Counted from the stretch's first letter, positions 11,706-24,363 are shown. The stretch: DNA of 64,000 nt from Casuarina equisetifolia (GCA_028551475.1 CM052355.1:20797580-20861579); one strand, 5' to 3'. Numbers and translations: made by a program. The notes: generated by a model from the sequence alone, not told the origin.

Positions 11706-13308
11706 CCTTGCTCGAGTAGAGATCTCTCGCTGAGTCAACAAACTGATTTGTAAAGCCAACAAATGAGCTTGTAGATTCGACAAGCTGTTATGTAGCCCCG
11801 GTGAACAAATTTACAGATTCATTGAGTGGGTTAATAGAACTAATGACTCGAGTTGTAGATTCGAGTCTTAGGTTATAGAAACAGCAAGGTGGGCTATAGA
11901 TCCGGTGGTCGGGTGTAAGTCCGATGACCAGATATGAGTGTCTGTCGGTGAGTTATAGAATTTTGACACTTGAGTACTGGGTGTTCAATAAAATGCCTCA
12001 ATAAAGTCAGAGAGACAAAAGTTAGACTTTTAGGCTTGAAAAATGCGGAAGCTTGAACAAGATTCAGAAAACATTGCTCGTGATACCATATTAAGTAGAT
12101 CGGAAGCCAAAACTGAGTTGAAAATCATAACAGCTTATAAAGTAGAGAGAGCTTTGTACATACACGATCTCAACTTTACAAAAAGAACTCGATGGCTCTT
12201 AAAGAATCACAAATAGAATGAATTACAATTATATCCCTATACACATATTCTATGGACAACAAGAGAGGGGCAACATTGTAATTTCTAACAATTCCACTGG
12301 TGAGTTACGAGATTTAGGAGATAGTGCAATTTCCATATGCTTGTTTGTCCTACATGGCTTCATTGTCCACATCCATCGCTTCTTCTTCTGTTTAAGCTTC
12401 CCTTCTATGAAGATGGCTTTTGTGGTTGACTAGTTGAAATCATAGTAGGGAGGCTCGTAATTTTGAGATGCAGGCAACGAAAGAAAACAACTATACAATA
12501 TACATTTATATTTGCAGTAAAATTATTAAGTCTCATCTTTAATGTATAAGAAGAATTAAAAAGTTGAGCATAAATAAACAAAAGAACATAAATAAACAAA
12601 AGAGACCTTTTACCCCTGATTAATCATGTCATCCTAGCAAGCGAGTTCAAAAAATCAACCTTATTATGTTTTTACTAACTTTTAGATGTATTACCATAAA
12701 GCGGAAGTTTTAGCAAAAATAAGTTCGACGCTTGATTTGTCAGTAATGGCTTCATTGTCCACTGTGTTGCCCATGTCTCTACTTGTAGATCTTTCTTTAA
12801 TGGTTTAGATCGGTCATTTCATCTTCTTCGGTGGCAGTCAGATCTTTGAAGAACCGCGGTGGTAAGCCACTTCCCTTGTTCCTCCAAGCTCAAACCTTTT
12901 CGAGTTAGGACAACACTACAGTGCGGGTCTCGTGACCCACTTCAGGCCTTGGAGCTAGTGGGCTGGGGAAGGTTGGTCTTTCATGTCTTTTTTATTTCAG
13001 TGAACTCATCTAATGGCTATTGTTCTTGCCCTTAAATGGGCTTTTTTCTATTTTTCCTTTTTCGAGATGGGATTTGCCCAAATTCAAGATTTAGATGGCG
13101 CCAAGCCAAGCATTCACTCTTGACATCACCTGGTATGGATGGAGTGTTCAAGATTCTTCCTTGGTCATACTTTCTCAAACATGATTAGGTTTAGGTATTA
13201 TTGTTAGCCCAGTTTGGCTCACTAGTATAGCTAGGTCATTTGATTGTAAGGTTAGGCCTTATGGCCCAATGGACACAAAGGCTTTTCCCACCTATTATAT
13301 TAATGAAA

Positions 13309-13309
13309 T

Positions 13310-13344
<35 letters not shown>

Positions 13345-13357
13345 TTATATATATAAA
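13309..13357. repeat. (AT)n microsatellite
   Basis: Alternating TA/AT dinucleotides interrupted twice by an extra T. Confidence 0.95.
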
Positions 13358-15634
13358 GCTCAATATTCATCCTTTAGGGCTAGGTCAACAACAAGCTATC
13401 TATCAACTACTAAAAATGCCTAATTATATAAAACCTTGATAGACTCACAGGTTAGAGGCTTCTTGGTTTTTTGTCATTAAGCCAAGTAGGCCACTCCCCT
13501 TCAAGCTTTGTTATCATGGAAACAAGATTGACATGGATGTTCAAATAATATAAAGCTAGTTGAATTTAAGGTAACTAGGAGGGTCTAAATTGGACTTCTT
13601 ATCCAACTTTTGTTGAATTGAATGCTTTATAATTACTTCATGCATCCAACTTAATACTTAGGACCATGAACATTTCTAGGAGGTCCAAAATAATACTAAA
13701 TGGATGTTTCATGTTTCATCTATTGTAATTTCTTCTCTTTCCCTAATGGTAGAAAATGACAATTAAAATTATAGGCATTGTACATATCAAAATGGTACTT
13801 TTAAAAAAAAAAAAGTCATCTTAAAACTTAAGAAAAAAATAAAAATAAAAAATATCTTAAAATGTTAAAGCACCATAGCAAGAATCAAAACATATTTCCT
13901 GAACTAGTAGACAAGTTATTTATCTTTTACATTTATCGTTTCGTAATAAAATGCTAACAATTTTGGAATATAATGCAAACATTTCATGTGGACGTTTGTT
14001 GTAAATTTTCAAGCAATAAAGCCTTTATGCCCTAAAATTTGATCATATTAGCCACTATTTATCTATACAAATAGATTGATAAGAATTCCCATCTTTAACC
14101 ATTTAAAAAAAAATAAAAAAGAAATGATGGGATAGTTTTATTACGATCCTATGCTTTTAGTATATTTCAATTTGAAACCTCGGTTATAGAATTACGATTT
14201 TTATTTTATGTCGTCTTCTATTTTAAACCCCCTAAATTTTGTATGCAAAATAGGTAAAAATATAATTATACTTTTCTACTAAAAAAAAAAAAAAGATGAG
14301 GATCACACAATGCAACTACAGCTAGTAGGGCAACAAGTGTTCGACACCTCCCCTTCTTCCCAGGTGTGTGATTTTTTATTTATTTATTTAAAAATAAAAT
14401 AAAAGCCACAACCAATCTTTGTGAAAATATGAAAGAAACTGAAGACAAACACAAGAAGAATAAATGTTCTTCTTTGCGTAAAAAAGAATGTGTTTTTTCT
14501 ATCATGCATTTGGTTATACATTATTGGTTTTACTTATAAATTAAGGGTCTGTATTTTTTTTGAATTAAAATTCGCATAATTTACAAATTAATTCATAATA
14601 TAAATTTAATGCTTCTTTTAATTCAAATCAGTTCCTAATATGGAAACCAATGATTCATTAATTGAGGGAGCATTTACAGTGAATTATATACTAATGTTTA
14701 TTTCAATTCCAAGATTTAGGTGTGACCCAACTTTTGTGAGTTTGGATAAACATGCTTGCTCAACCCAATTTATGATGATTTTGAGTTTTATTGCTTTCGT
14801 CTCTAAATCTGGGCTCCTTAAGCTGTTTGGACTTTTTAAACTCTAAAGCTAGAGGTTTTTTGTCCAAGAATTCGAAGAAATTGCTAGATTGGACCCAAGG
14901 AAAGGTCTTTGTCGATCATTAGCGGTAGGCCCCGACGGGCTTGGTAAAGAGGGCAAGAAGCAAGAGCCCAATTTGGTCATCGCCTTTCTGACTGTGTTCC
15001 TGCTTCAAAAGGAGGAGACCTGCTGGACAACGAGGGAGTAGAAGTTGCGCTTCCAGGCCTAGTAGCTTTGCGAAAGAGGGGCAAAAGCTAGGTTTGCAGG
15101 TTAAGTGGGCGCAAGCTTTATCTTTGGTTAAGTACTATTGTAGAAACAATCCATTTACACAAATACATAAATTCATAAACTAAACTATAAACATACAAGA
15201 GATGCTAAATTTAGGGTGTTTTATACTAACACAATATCTTGTGTTGTCACTAGTGTAATTACTACCTCTTGTTCCTCATATTGAGTTTCTCTAAAAGAAT
15301 ACAATGGTTGTTTTCAACACTCACAACAACTCTCTCATTAGGCTGCTTTTACAGTAACTCTATGTACTATTGTCTCTCTTGGCTAGTAGTTGCGACACAA
15401 AATAGTGTCTTGTAGCTGCCACCCCCATAATGTGGGGCACGGGCTGCCACCCTTATAATAGCTCAACCCTCTTTTCTACCCTTCCATAGGTTTTCCCATG
15501 GACTTCTTTTTTAAAACTAACACCAAAAGAAATCTTAGCCAAATATTACTATGAATGCATACTAACTACCAATAACATAAATGTAATAATTAGTTTACAT
15601 GTTTGTCCTTACTTCCACATAAAAAAGGAATAAC

Positions 15635-15752
15635 TGAGGAAGTTAAGCTAGATATTCATTTCTTAAGGAAATGAATGAGGACGTTTGGGTGAGTGAGGAA
15701 GTTAAGCTAGATATTCATTTCTTAAGGAAATGAATGAGGACGTTTGGGTGAG
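15635..15752 (+). repeat. Perfect 59-bp tandem duplication containing a hairpin
   Basis: Two head-to-tail copies (15635-15693 and 15694-15752) are identical by eye. Each contains ATTCATTTC, a five-base loop TTAAG, and GAAATGAAT, that is a 9-bp perfect inverted repeat. No coding function is evident. Perfect identity suggests a recent duplication, or an assembly artefact. Confidence 0.9.
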
Positions 15753-17240
15753 ACAAGCATCTTTTTTAATTTTTTATTTTTTTATTTTTTTATTTCCATA
15801 TAAATTTTTTTATTTATTTGCAAAAAACGAAGGTCTAGGATTTGGAATGATGATCTTATTAAGATTTTCTAAAAATCAACGAAATTAAAGAAAACCCCTA
15901 TTTGCATTTGATTATTTTGACTTTTAAACTACACTTTCTAATTCTAAAGCTTTCTCAAATTTTTGCTAAGTAAGAAGATAGCAATGCTTCTTCAACAATA
16001 AATAAATAAAATAAATCGAAAATAACTTTAGGATTGCGAGTTATCTATTCTAGTATTCGTCCTCATGCATGATTTGATGATCTTTTAGCCACCTTTTAAG
16101 TTAAATGATTGTTAAAGATGAAAAGTTTGCGTTGGAAATATATAATGTTTAGATCATATTTAATGAAAAAAAATATTTTTTCAATTTAAAAATTAACTTT
16201 TGGATTTAATTTTAAACTTTTTTATGTAATAATTGAGTCTAACTTGATTTACTTTAACCTTCATTTAACTTTGAATCTTTTAAATATATTTTGTGTCTAA
16301 AGAATAAGTGAAAACAAAAGTTTCGTTAATAATATTTAATAAAAAATTTATTTATAAACTAATTTTGAGTTAAATTTAAAATTTTTCTAATATTAGTTAT
16401 GTTGATTTAACACCTTCCATTCTACCCTCTCTCCATCCTCGAAAAAATGAATGATTGATGAGAATAGTTGCTCTTGACTACAAAGCTTTAAAAAGTGGTT
16501 TATTATCTTTCCTTAACTTAAAAAACTAACTCAGGACTATTTCTTGACTAAAGAAAAACAAATCTAACTTTGAATTATGTCATTCACAAAATGTGATTAC
16601 AAGTAATATTTCATAAACTTAGTTGGAAAACCCAACTTAATTAAGGAGAATGATGATATTTGTCTCACATTGAATAAAGCTTAGGAGATTTAAGAACTTA
16701 TAAAAAACTTTATTACTTTTCATAAATAAATGAGTTACTTGAATTGAAACTTAAACTCATAACAAAGTAGTATCAAAGCTACTTGATGTCAGGGAAGACA
16801 TAAATTAGTATGGGAAAGAATGTCATGAACCTAGTTGGAACACCTCATGCAAATTGAGGAAGGTATTAGCATTTCTAATGTGAATAGGAGTGAATAGGAG
16901 TGAATAGGTTAATGAATTTGATTACTCCACCTAAATAGGTTAATTCTTTAGTTTGAAATCCAAGTTTATAACAAACAGATTCAATTAAAAAAGAGTGACC
17001 AAGAAAGAGCTCAATTATCTACAAACATCACCATTCGTAGATCACTCAACGTAGTCTTGTCTTTTTTTTTTTTTATGTTTTTTCTTCGTATCTTCTTCTA
17101 TAATATTCCTATCAAGAGTAAGACTGAATATTGACAAAAAATTGTAAAGGACATCTGGACACGATTTTCCAAAAAGTAATAAAAGGCACAATTAAATCTT
17201 GTCTTCCATGGTCTCTCCTTCCATGGTGTTATGGACAACA

Positions 17241-20200
17241 TTTAAACTAAATAGCGAAAATTGAGGCAATCCGTCTATAAAGGTGGAAAGTGCACTTGCC
17301 TTGAGGAGGCCCTATCTGCATCAATCCAACCCATCAATCCACTACCAACCACGCAGAGAAGTACAGGGGAATCTCCCCTTCTCTCATTGCTCTGACTTCT
17401 GTCTACTGTCAGTTCTCTGGTGCACTTTGAGGATACCAGGATTGCAGAGAAAGAGCGAGCCGTATTACAGAACGGGAAGGCATCCCCGAGAAAACTTGGC
17501 CGTGTCACTTCTCACACGCAAAGTCATCTCACGATCTTTCTCAATATTCTATTTTTTACATTTTTCTTTTCTTATGGTTTCAAGAATCCCAAGCTCAAAT
17601 GTTACATTCACAAAACTGGACTTATTATTTCAAAACCATCCGCGCTGTCAATGTCTTGTGTATTTCGGGAACGTGACTCTTCCCAACACCTCACGTCCAC
17701 ATTGCATGCGGGTTTTGGTGAAGTTGGTAAATTATATTGGTTTTAATATTCCACAAAAACTCATGAGAAATTAGATTGAAATTCTTTCAAAATTATCACT
17801 TGAAAATGCGGAATACTTTCACGCTGGCAACATGATTTTGCGAATAATTAATATTTTTACTTTATTATTAGTTAATGAATGCCTATACTATACCTGATAC
17901 AGCTACTGCCTATGTTTAATAAATTCAAAATTTTAGTTGGATGTGATATAACGTGCTCTCCAATTACCTGATTACTTCAGGTCTATAACTTGTGTCCTGG
18001 ACTGACAAGGTGATTGTGAAGTACAAAAATTATTAATAAAAAATTCCTACCTTCTTTTTTTTTTTTTCAACTTTTTCATGCCGATTTTGAAGTTTCCTGC
18101 ATTTATGGTCTCAGAGATTATCCCCTTTTTTGGATAGGACATTTAAGGAGTTCGCGTACATTAGTGGACAAGAGGAAGGCCTTTTCTCCACTTCAGCAGA
18201 TAAACCGGGAGCATAAGGAAAACTCCACAAGAAACCTGGGTAGAGAGAGAAAGAGAGAGATGATCTATCTAATAAATTATGATAAGAGTAATGTGCTCTT
18301 TTACTGTGTACTAAACAACAACAGTAGAGTCCCAGCGGAAGGCTGCACTCAAAGCTTCCTCTCAGGAATCAAATCCTAGAGCTGCGCATGCGAAGGACGG
18401 AAATATGGAGTACTGACATAAATAAAATAGAAGGCACTAAAAACAAACCGCGAAAGGGAAGACGTACAGCAATCAAATCCCCAGCCAGCAGCACCAAGAT
18501 ACCTGCTCTTGCTCTTGGGTTGCTTCCGGAGAAGGGACAGCTCACAGCACACGGCTCACAGCTACAGTCTCTGGCTCTCCTCTCTCCTCACGTCGCATCC
18601 CATCTCCTTCCTGATCGTGTAGTCAAACTGCCCCTCATTATGAAAATGAAAACAACCCTCCCAGGAGCCTGAAATTCTGCACGAAGCTTTGCTTATGACT
18701 TTGCTCAAGGGCCAGAAACAATAACTCCCGTCGCTGTCCCTGACTACGACGTTTTCCTCAATTATGAACTCCTCGACTTAAAATATTTGATACTCTTGAC
18801 CACACTCTGAAAATTCTTGGGGCCCAATTTGATCTGCCTACTAGAAATTATGGAACTGAGGCCAGGCCAGATATTTTGGACTTCGTCCCCGCTCCCGAGA
18901 CATGCTTCGTGAGTCCTTTCCCTCCGAAAACTCAGAATTGTAGACAAAATAAAGAATATTTGTTCTTTCTTTACATCATTGCATTTTAATTTATAAATAT
19001 TAAAAAATTTAAAATATAATTTAAAATTTAATTCAAAAGTTAAATATATATTTTTTATTTAAATTTTATTAAATTAAAAATTCTGTAATATACATACATC
19101 TTCACATACTAAGTGATATTAAATTAAAGATTACATGAAATAAAATAAATTTAATCTAAACCCTAATATTCTGTTAAAATATTTAAAAATTTAACTCAAA
19201 ATTAACTTTAAGAGTTAAAAGAACAATTACTTTATTTAAAGTCTTATCATAAAATATTGTATACTAATCTTTGTTCTAACTGTTCATTTTAGTTATTTAT
19301 TAAATGAGGTTTAAAATTTGAAAGCAAATAAATAAAACCCACAATATCTTGAAACTCCACAAGTGGTTGGCTTACAAATGGAATTTGGAGATGTTACGCA
19401 TCACACAATATTTGAGAATTCACAAAGCCATTAAATCAGAACTGAGACTGGGTCTGTGGAGAAGGCATCCAGTATCAATTAGTTGATTGACTTTGTGTTT
19501 TCCAGTGGTGTTAATGCGCGTATAAAGCGTGATTATCATTTTGGGCATCCATACTTGCAGAGTTGTCCAATTGTTCTACACAAAAGCCAAAAAAACAAGT
19601 GGATGAATAGAAAGTGTTCGCAATATGCCAGGCTCTGTCCACCGTACCTTTGAAGATGCCAACCGGTCGCCATTATGCGTTACCCTTTTCTCATCTCCGC
19701 AAGGACGGACATTCACACACCTCACGCTGAATTCACCACCAAAGGCCAGGATTTCCCTTTCACTTTCTACCATCGTCCCTCTGTTCCTTTTAATTGCACT
19801 CACGACACAGAATCCGAACCATCTGCCCCCACTTCGAAATAAAAATAAATAAAGAAGCACAAAAAGCTGGGAATCTGCATTTTATAATCCAATGAGATTC
19901 TTGGTTTTGTCATTAAACAGTGAGAAAGATATGATAAAGACAACAAAGTTATATGATGTAAGTGGAGCTCGTAGACCCTACTGGACGATGCTAACTATTA
20001 GCCATGCAAAGTGCGAAAACCACCAAAGACGAAGAGCTACGAAAGTGTACATGAGAGCACGAATATAAAGATGGAAAAGCACAATGTGGGGGGTACACGA
20101 AATGCCCCCTATTCGCCTCCTCCCTGAAGCATATTAAGAAAAGAAAAAAAAAAGAAAGAAAAAAAAAAAGAAAAAGGAAGAGGGGTTCGAGTTTATCCTT

Positions 20201-20475
20201 AGGCGAGGAAATTTGAAGGAGTAATGGGGGGTTTCCATGCAAACCAAAACAGAGGTGTCGTTACAGGGCCCAAAGTCATGTGAGCTGCGTGTCCTCTCTG
20301 ACACTCGCAACTTCTTTTGGCTTTTGTTGCAGTGCCTCTCTCTTTCTCTTGCAATCAAGCTTTCCATCGTCACTCCCTCTCCTTCTCTCCTTATGGTGAA
20401 CCTGTTTGTATAGCCTCTGCAATCTTCTCTCGCTCTACATTCTGAGAAAAAGGTTAAGTTTCTTACAGGACAACC
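17241..20475. other. Upstream region of the EMS1-like gene
   Basis: No gene is supported. The 163-codon open frame at 17283-17774 has no recognisable domain and overlaps others in all frames. GC-richer islands at about 17270-17520, 18160-18750 and 19570-19850 could be non-coding transcripts or old coding debris. From 19990 the sequence becomes promoter-like, with a TATA-like box at 20063, a purine tract at 20140-20180 and a CT-rich leader at 20330-20390. Confidence 0.5.
20063..20070 (+). promoter_or_regulatory. Candidate TATA box of the EMS1-like gene
   Basis: ATATAAAG lies about 405 bp upstream of the ATG at 20476. If used, the leader would be around 375 nt and would include the CT-rich stretches near 20335-20390 that are common in plant 5' leaders. 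This is a motif match only. Confidence 0.4.
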
Positions 20476-23400
20476 ATGGCGTTCAAGCTTCAAATTTTCG
20501 TTCTGTTTGTGCTCCCCCTTACTCTCCTGGCTACTTCAGACGAAAATGAGCGGAACCCAGAAAGAGAAGCACTCCTTTCCTTCAAGAAGTCGCTTGAAAA
20601 TCCACATGTTCTTGCCCAGTGGAACCCATCAACCCCACACTGCAAGTGGGTCGGTGTCTCCTGCGAACTCGGCCAAATCACCCACCTTGCCCTCCCAGGT
20701 TGGTCCCTGCGAGGCCCACTTTCTCCCTCACTCTTGTCGCTTTCCAGTCTCGTTTCGCTGGACCTCTCTTCCAACTTCCTCTACGGCGAAATTCCACCTC
20801 AAATATCCAGTCTCCAGAGGTTGAAAGACCTTGCTCTGGGCGATAACCGGTTATCTGGGGAGATCCCTGTCCAACTCGCTGAGTTATCTGAGTTGCGGAG
20901 GCTCAAACTCGGCCCCAACTTTCTCACAGGGAAAATCCCTGAACAGATTGGAGAACTGAACAAGCTTCTGACCCTCGACCTCTCCGGCAACGCTCTCACC
21001 GGAAATGTTCCGGCCCGGATCGGGAACTTGACCCGGCTTCTGTTCTTGGACCTTGGAAACAACCTCCTCTCAGGTTCTCTCCCACCAACACTTTTAACTA
21101 AACTTCAGTCTTTAACCTCCCTAGATATATCAAACAATTCCTTGTCTGGTACAATTCCACCCGAAATTGGTTACTTGGTGAACCTCACTGACCTTTACAT
21201 TGGCATTAATGAGTTTTCTGGTCAACTTCCTAAAGAAATTGGTCAGCTTCGAAAGCTTGAAAACTTTTACTCCCCGTCTTGTTTAATAACCGGTCCGTTG
21301 CCTGAGGAATTGTCTGAGTTACTATCACTGAACAAACTCGACCTTTCATACAATCCATTGAGGTGTTCAATCCCAAAGTCCATTGGGAAGTTGCAGAATC
21401 TGACAATATTGAACCTTGTCTACGGTCAGCTCAATGGGTCGGTCCCGGCCGCGCTTGGAAACTGTAGGAACTTGAAAACGTTGATGCTTTCCTTTAATTC
21501 CTTATCTGGCTCATTACCTGAAGAGCTTTCTGAGCTTCCTATGTTGACATTTTCTGCTGAAAAGAACGAACTTTCAGGGCCATTGCCTTCCTGGCTTGGA
21601 AAGTGGGAATTGGTCGACTCGCTTTTGCTTTCGAGCAATCGGTTCTCGGGAAAAATCCCGCCTGAGATTGGAAATTGCTCGACGCTCAAGCACCTTAGTT
21701 TGAGCAATAATTTGTTAACGGGTTCGATACCGGAGGAACTGTGTAATGCGGTGTCGCTAATGGAGATTGATCTTGATAGTAATTTCCTGACAGGAACGAT
21801 TGAGAAAACGTTCGTGAAGTGTAGGAACCTTACCCAGTTGGTTTTGGTGAATAACCGAGTCACTGGTTCGATACCAGGCTACCTTTCTGAGCTTCCGCTG
21901 ATGATGCTGGACCTCGACACGAACAACTTTACAGGTACAATACCTACGAGTCTATGGTATTCGACAAATTTGATGGAATTTTCTGCCGGGAATAATCTGT
22001 TGGAGGGCACTCTACCTACGGAAATTGGCGGTGCTGTTGCTTTGGAGAGGCTTGTTCTTTGTAATAATCAGTTGAAGGGCACTATACCGAAGGAGATCGG
22101 GAACCTCACAGCTCTCTCTGTTCTTAATTTAAACTCAAATCTGCTGGAGGGGAACATTCCAACCGAGCTTGGAGATTGCACTGCACTCACCACATTGGAC
22201 CTTGGTAACAACCTTCTCCAAGGCTCTATTCCAGAGAAACTAACCGACCTGGCTCAGTTACAATGCCTGGTCCTTTCTCACAATAATCTGTCTGGGTCCA
22301 TTCCTTCAAAGCCATCTTTGTACTTTCGTCAGACCATGATGCCTGATTTGAGCTTTGTTCAGCACCATGGTTTGTTCGATCTATCTTACAATAGATTGTC
22401 TGGCCCAATACCAGAAGAATTGGGGAACTGTGTGGTGGTGGTGGATCTTTTAATCAGCAACAATTTGCTTTCTGGCAGAATTCCAGGATCCCTCTCTCGC
22501 TTGACCAATCTGTCAACCTTGGATTTGTCCGGGAATTTGCTATCTGGTTCCATTCCTCCGGAATTCAGTGTCTCTCTCAAGCTTCAAGGATTGTATCTGG
22601 GCAATAACCAGCTCACAGGCACAATTCCTGGAAGCTTAGGTCGACTGAGTAGTTTGGTGAAGCTTAATTTGACCGGTAATAGATTATCTGGTTCGGTTCC
22701 AGTAAGTTTGGGGAACTTGAAGGACCTAACTCATTTAGATTTGAGCTCTAATGACCTTAACGGTGTGCTTCCTGCATCTTTATCAAGCATGATGAACCTT
22801 GTGGGGCTTTATGTTCAGCAGAACAGATTTTCTGGTCAAGTTGATGAGCTGTTTTTTAATTCCATGTCCTGGAAGATTGAAACTATGAATTTGAGTAATA
22901 ATTTCTTTTACGGGGAGTTGCCACAATCGTTGGGAAATTTGTCCTACTTGACACATCTAGATCTCCATGGCAATGTCTTTGCAGGAGATATTCCATCTAA
23001 CCTGGGGAATCTGATACAACTCGAGTATTTTGATCTTTCCAGGAACAGGCTTGCTGGGCATATACCTGAGAAAATATGCAGCCTGACCAACTTGCTTTTC
23101 CTGAATTTGGCAGAAAATAGATTGGAAGGGCCAATACCCAGAACTGGTATTTGCCTGAACCTGTCTAGAATTTCACTTGTAGGGAACAAAAATCTTTGTG
23201 GGAGAATTTTGGGTTTAGACTGCCAGATCCAGAGCTTCGGGAGATCAGCTCTGTTAAATGCCTGGGGACTTGCTGGAATTGTGGCAGCAGTTGCACTCAT
23301 CATTCTCACCATGGCTTTTGCTCTACGGAGATGGGTTACTAGAAGTTGCAAGAAGAATGATACGGAGGATGTTGAGGAAAGCAAACTAAAGAGTTTTCTA

Positions 23401-24363
23401 GATCAGAATCTCTATTTCCTAAGCAGCAGCAGATCGAAGGAACCTTTGAGCATCAACGTAGCCATGTTTGAGCAACCTCTTCTGAAACTAACCTTGGTTG
23501 ATATTCTTGTAGCCACCAACAATTTCTGCAAGACAAACATAATTGGAGATGGAGGTTTTGGAACTGTATACAAGGCAACATTGCCAAATGGTAAAACGGT
23601 CGCAGTTAAGAAGCTGAGCGAAGCTAAAACACAGGGTCACCGCGAGTTCATGGCTGAAATGGAAACTTTAGGGAAGGTAAAGCACCAAAATCTTGTCCCA
23701 TTGCTTGGGTACTGCTCTTTCGGCGAGGAGAAGCTCCTTGTGTATGAATATATGGTCAACGGGAGCTTAGATCTATGGCTGAGAAATCGGACAGGGGCAC
23801 TTGAAGTCCTCGACTGGGACAAACGGCTCAAGATTGCAACCGGTTCTGCACGTGGGCTTGCTTTTCTTCACCATGGATTTGTCCCCCACATAATCCACAG
23901 AGATATTAAAGCCAGCAACATCTTACTCAACGAAGATTTCGAACCCAAGGTTGCAGATTTTGGGCTGGCGAGGCTTATAAGTGCTTGCGAGACTCATGTC
24001 ACAACAGATATTGCAGGAACATTTGGCTATATTCCTCCGGAGTACGGGCAGAGCGGGAGATCCACTTCAAGGGGGGATGTCTACAGTTTTGGCGTGATTT
24101 TACTGGAATTGGCGACTGGGAAAGAGCCGACTGGGCCTGAATTTAAAGAGCTTGAAGGTGGGAATCTAGTTGGCTGGGTGTTTCAGAAGATCAGTAAGGG
24201 GCGGACTGCTGATGTTCTTGATCCAGCAGTTCTCAATGCCGATTCAAAGCAGATGATGCTTCAAATGCTGCAGATTGCTCGTGTATGCCTCTCTGATGTT
24301 CCTGCAAATAGACCTACCATGCTGCAAGTGTTGAAGTTGCTGAAAGCGATCAAGGATGAGTAG
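20476..24363 (+). CDS. EMS1: EMS1/EXS-type leucine-rich repeat receptor-like protein kinase
   Basis: One intact, intronless 1295-residue frame. It has an N-terminal signal peptide (about 1-21, hydrophobic LFVLPLTLLA), an LRR N-cap with the CKWVGVSC cysteine pair, and about 30 plant-type 24-residue repeats (LxxLxLSxNxLSGxIP) to about residue 900. A single transmembrane helix lies at about 929-951, followed by a basic stop-transfer, a juxtamembrane region, and a Ser/Thr/Tyr-type kinase at about 1015-1290. Kinase landmarks are GDGGFG (about 1023), the VAVKK lysine (about 1044), HRD (about 1141), DFG (about 1161) and the activation segment GTFGYIPPEYG. The kinase and the AMFEQPLLK juxtamembrane sequence closely resemble Arabidopsis EMS1/EXS as I remember it; EMS1 perceives the small protein TPD1 at the plasma membrane and specifies the tapetum in anthers. 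It is about 100 residues longer than Arabidopsis EMS1, apparently from extra LRR sequence near residues 780-840. A poly(A)-signal-like AATAAA is at 24405. Whether it is the true orthologue or a paralogue cannot be settled here. Confidence 0.93.
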   Translation: MAFKLQIFVLFVLPLTLLATSDENERNPEREALLSFKKSLENPHVLAQWNPSTPHCKWVGVSCELGQITHLALPGWSLRGPLSPSLLSLSSLVSLDLSSNFLYGEIPPQISSLQRLKDLALGDNRLSGEIPVQLAELSELRRLKLGPNFLTGKIPEQIGELNKLLTLDLSGNALTGNVPARIGNLTRLLFLDLGNNLLSGSLPPTLLTKLQSLTSLDISNNSLSGTIPPEIGYLVNLTDLYIGINEFSGQLPKEIGQLRKLENFYSPSCLITGPLPEELSELLSLNKLDLSYNPLRCSIPKSIGKLQNLTILNLVYGQLNGSVPAALGNCRNLKTLMLSFNSLSGSLPEELSELPMLTFSAEKNELSGPLPSWLGKWELVDSLLLSSNRFSGKIPPEIGNCSTLKHLSLSNNLLTGSIPEELCNAVSLMEIDLDSNFLTGTIEKTFVKCRNLTQLVLVNNRVTGSIPGYLSELPLMMLDLDTNNFTGTIPTSLWYSTNLMEFSAGNNLLEGTLPTEIGGAVALERLVLCNNQLKGTIPKEIGNLTALSVLNLNSNLLEGNIPTELGDCTALTTLDLGNNLLQGSIPEKLTDLAQLQCLVLSHNNLSGSIPSKPSLYFRQTMMPDLSFVQHHGLFDLSYNRLSGPIPEELGNCVVVVDLLISNNLLSGRIPGSLSRLTNLSTLDLSGNLLSGSIPPEFSVSLKLQGLYLGNNQLTGTIPGSLGRLSSLVKLNLTGNRLSGSVPVSLGNLKDLTHLDLSSNDLNGVLPASLSSMMNLVGLYVQQNRFSGQVDELFFNSMSWKIETMNLSNNFFYGELPQSLGNLSYLTHLDLHGNVFAGDIPSNLGNLIQLEYFDLSRNRLAGHIPEKICSLTNLLFLNLAENRLEGPIPRTGICLNLSRISLVGNKNLCGRILGLDCQIQSFGRSALLNAWGLAGIVAAVALIILTMAFALRRWVTRSCKKNDTEDVEESKLKSFLDQNLYFLSSSRSKEPLSINVAMFEQPLLKLTLVDILVATNNFCKTNIIGDGGFGTVYKATLPNGKTVAVKKLSEAKTQGHREFMAEMETLGKVKHQNLVPLLGYCSFGEEKLLVYEYMVNGSLDLWLRNRTGALEVLDWDKRLKIATGSARGLAFLHHGFVPHIIHRDIKASNILLNEDFEPKVADFGLARLISACETHVTTDIAGTFGYIPPEYGQSGRSTSRGDVYSFGVILLELATGKEPTGPEFKELEGGNLVGWVFQKISKGRTADVLDPAVLNADSKQMMLQMLQIARVCLSDVPANRPTMLQVLKLLKAIKDE

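Larger units (their letters stand above)
8290..12290 (-). mobile_element. Decayed Ty1/copia retrotransposon, minus strand
   Basis: Read on the minus strand, the element runs from a short 5' LTR-like segment (about 12091-12290, outer end ...CTAACA on the plus strand) and a tRNA-Met-type primer site (ATGGTATCACGAGC, 12077-12088) through protease, integrase, RT and RNase H to about 8290. Integrase precedes RT, so it is copia. No 3' LTR is found left of the RNase H region, so that end is lost. Reading frames are interrupted many times. Confidence 0.85.
12291..17240. other. Long AT-rich intergenic region with no supported gene
   Basis: Nothing here has convincing coding sequence. It contains a simple (AT)n tract at 13309-13357 and short poly(A)/poly(T) runs. 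A more GC-balanced patch at about 14850-15130 gives no family I recognise on either strand. There is a perfect 59-bp duplication at 15635-15752 and a small GAATAGGAGT repeat at about 16881-16915. The stretch ending at the (AT)n tract could be the 3' end of an old LINE, but I cannot show it. Confidence 0.6.

Noticed and set aside
17283..17774. A 163-codon open frame on the plus strand upstream of the EMS1-like gene
   Set aside because: No domain or pattern is recognisable, several frames are open at once, and composition is not codon-like; probably a chance frame.
20490..23831. Many antisense and shifted open frames inside the EMS1-like gene (for example 20490-20774, 21426-21863, 22944-23384, all minus)
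   Set aside because: They are shadows of the leucine-rich repeat code; the plus frame is intact across all 1295 residues with every kinase landmark.
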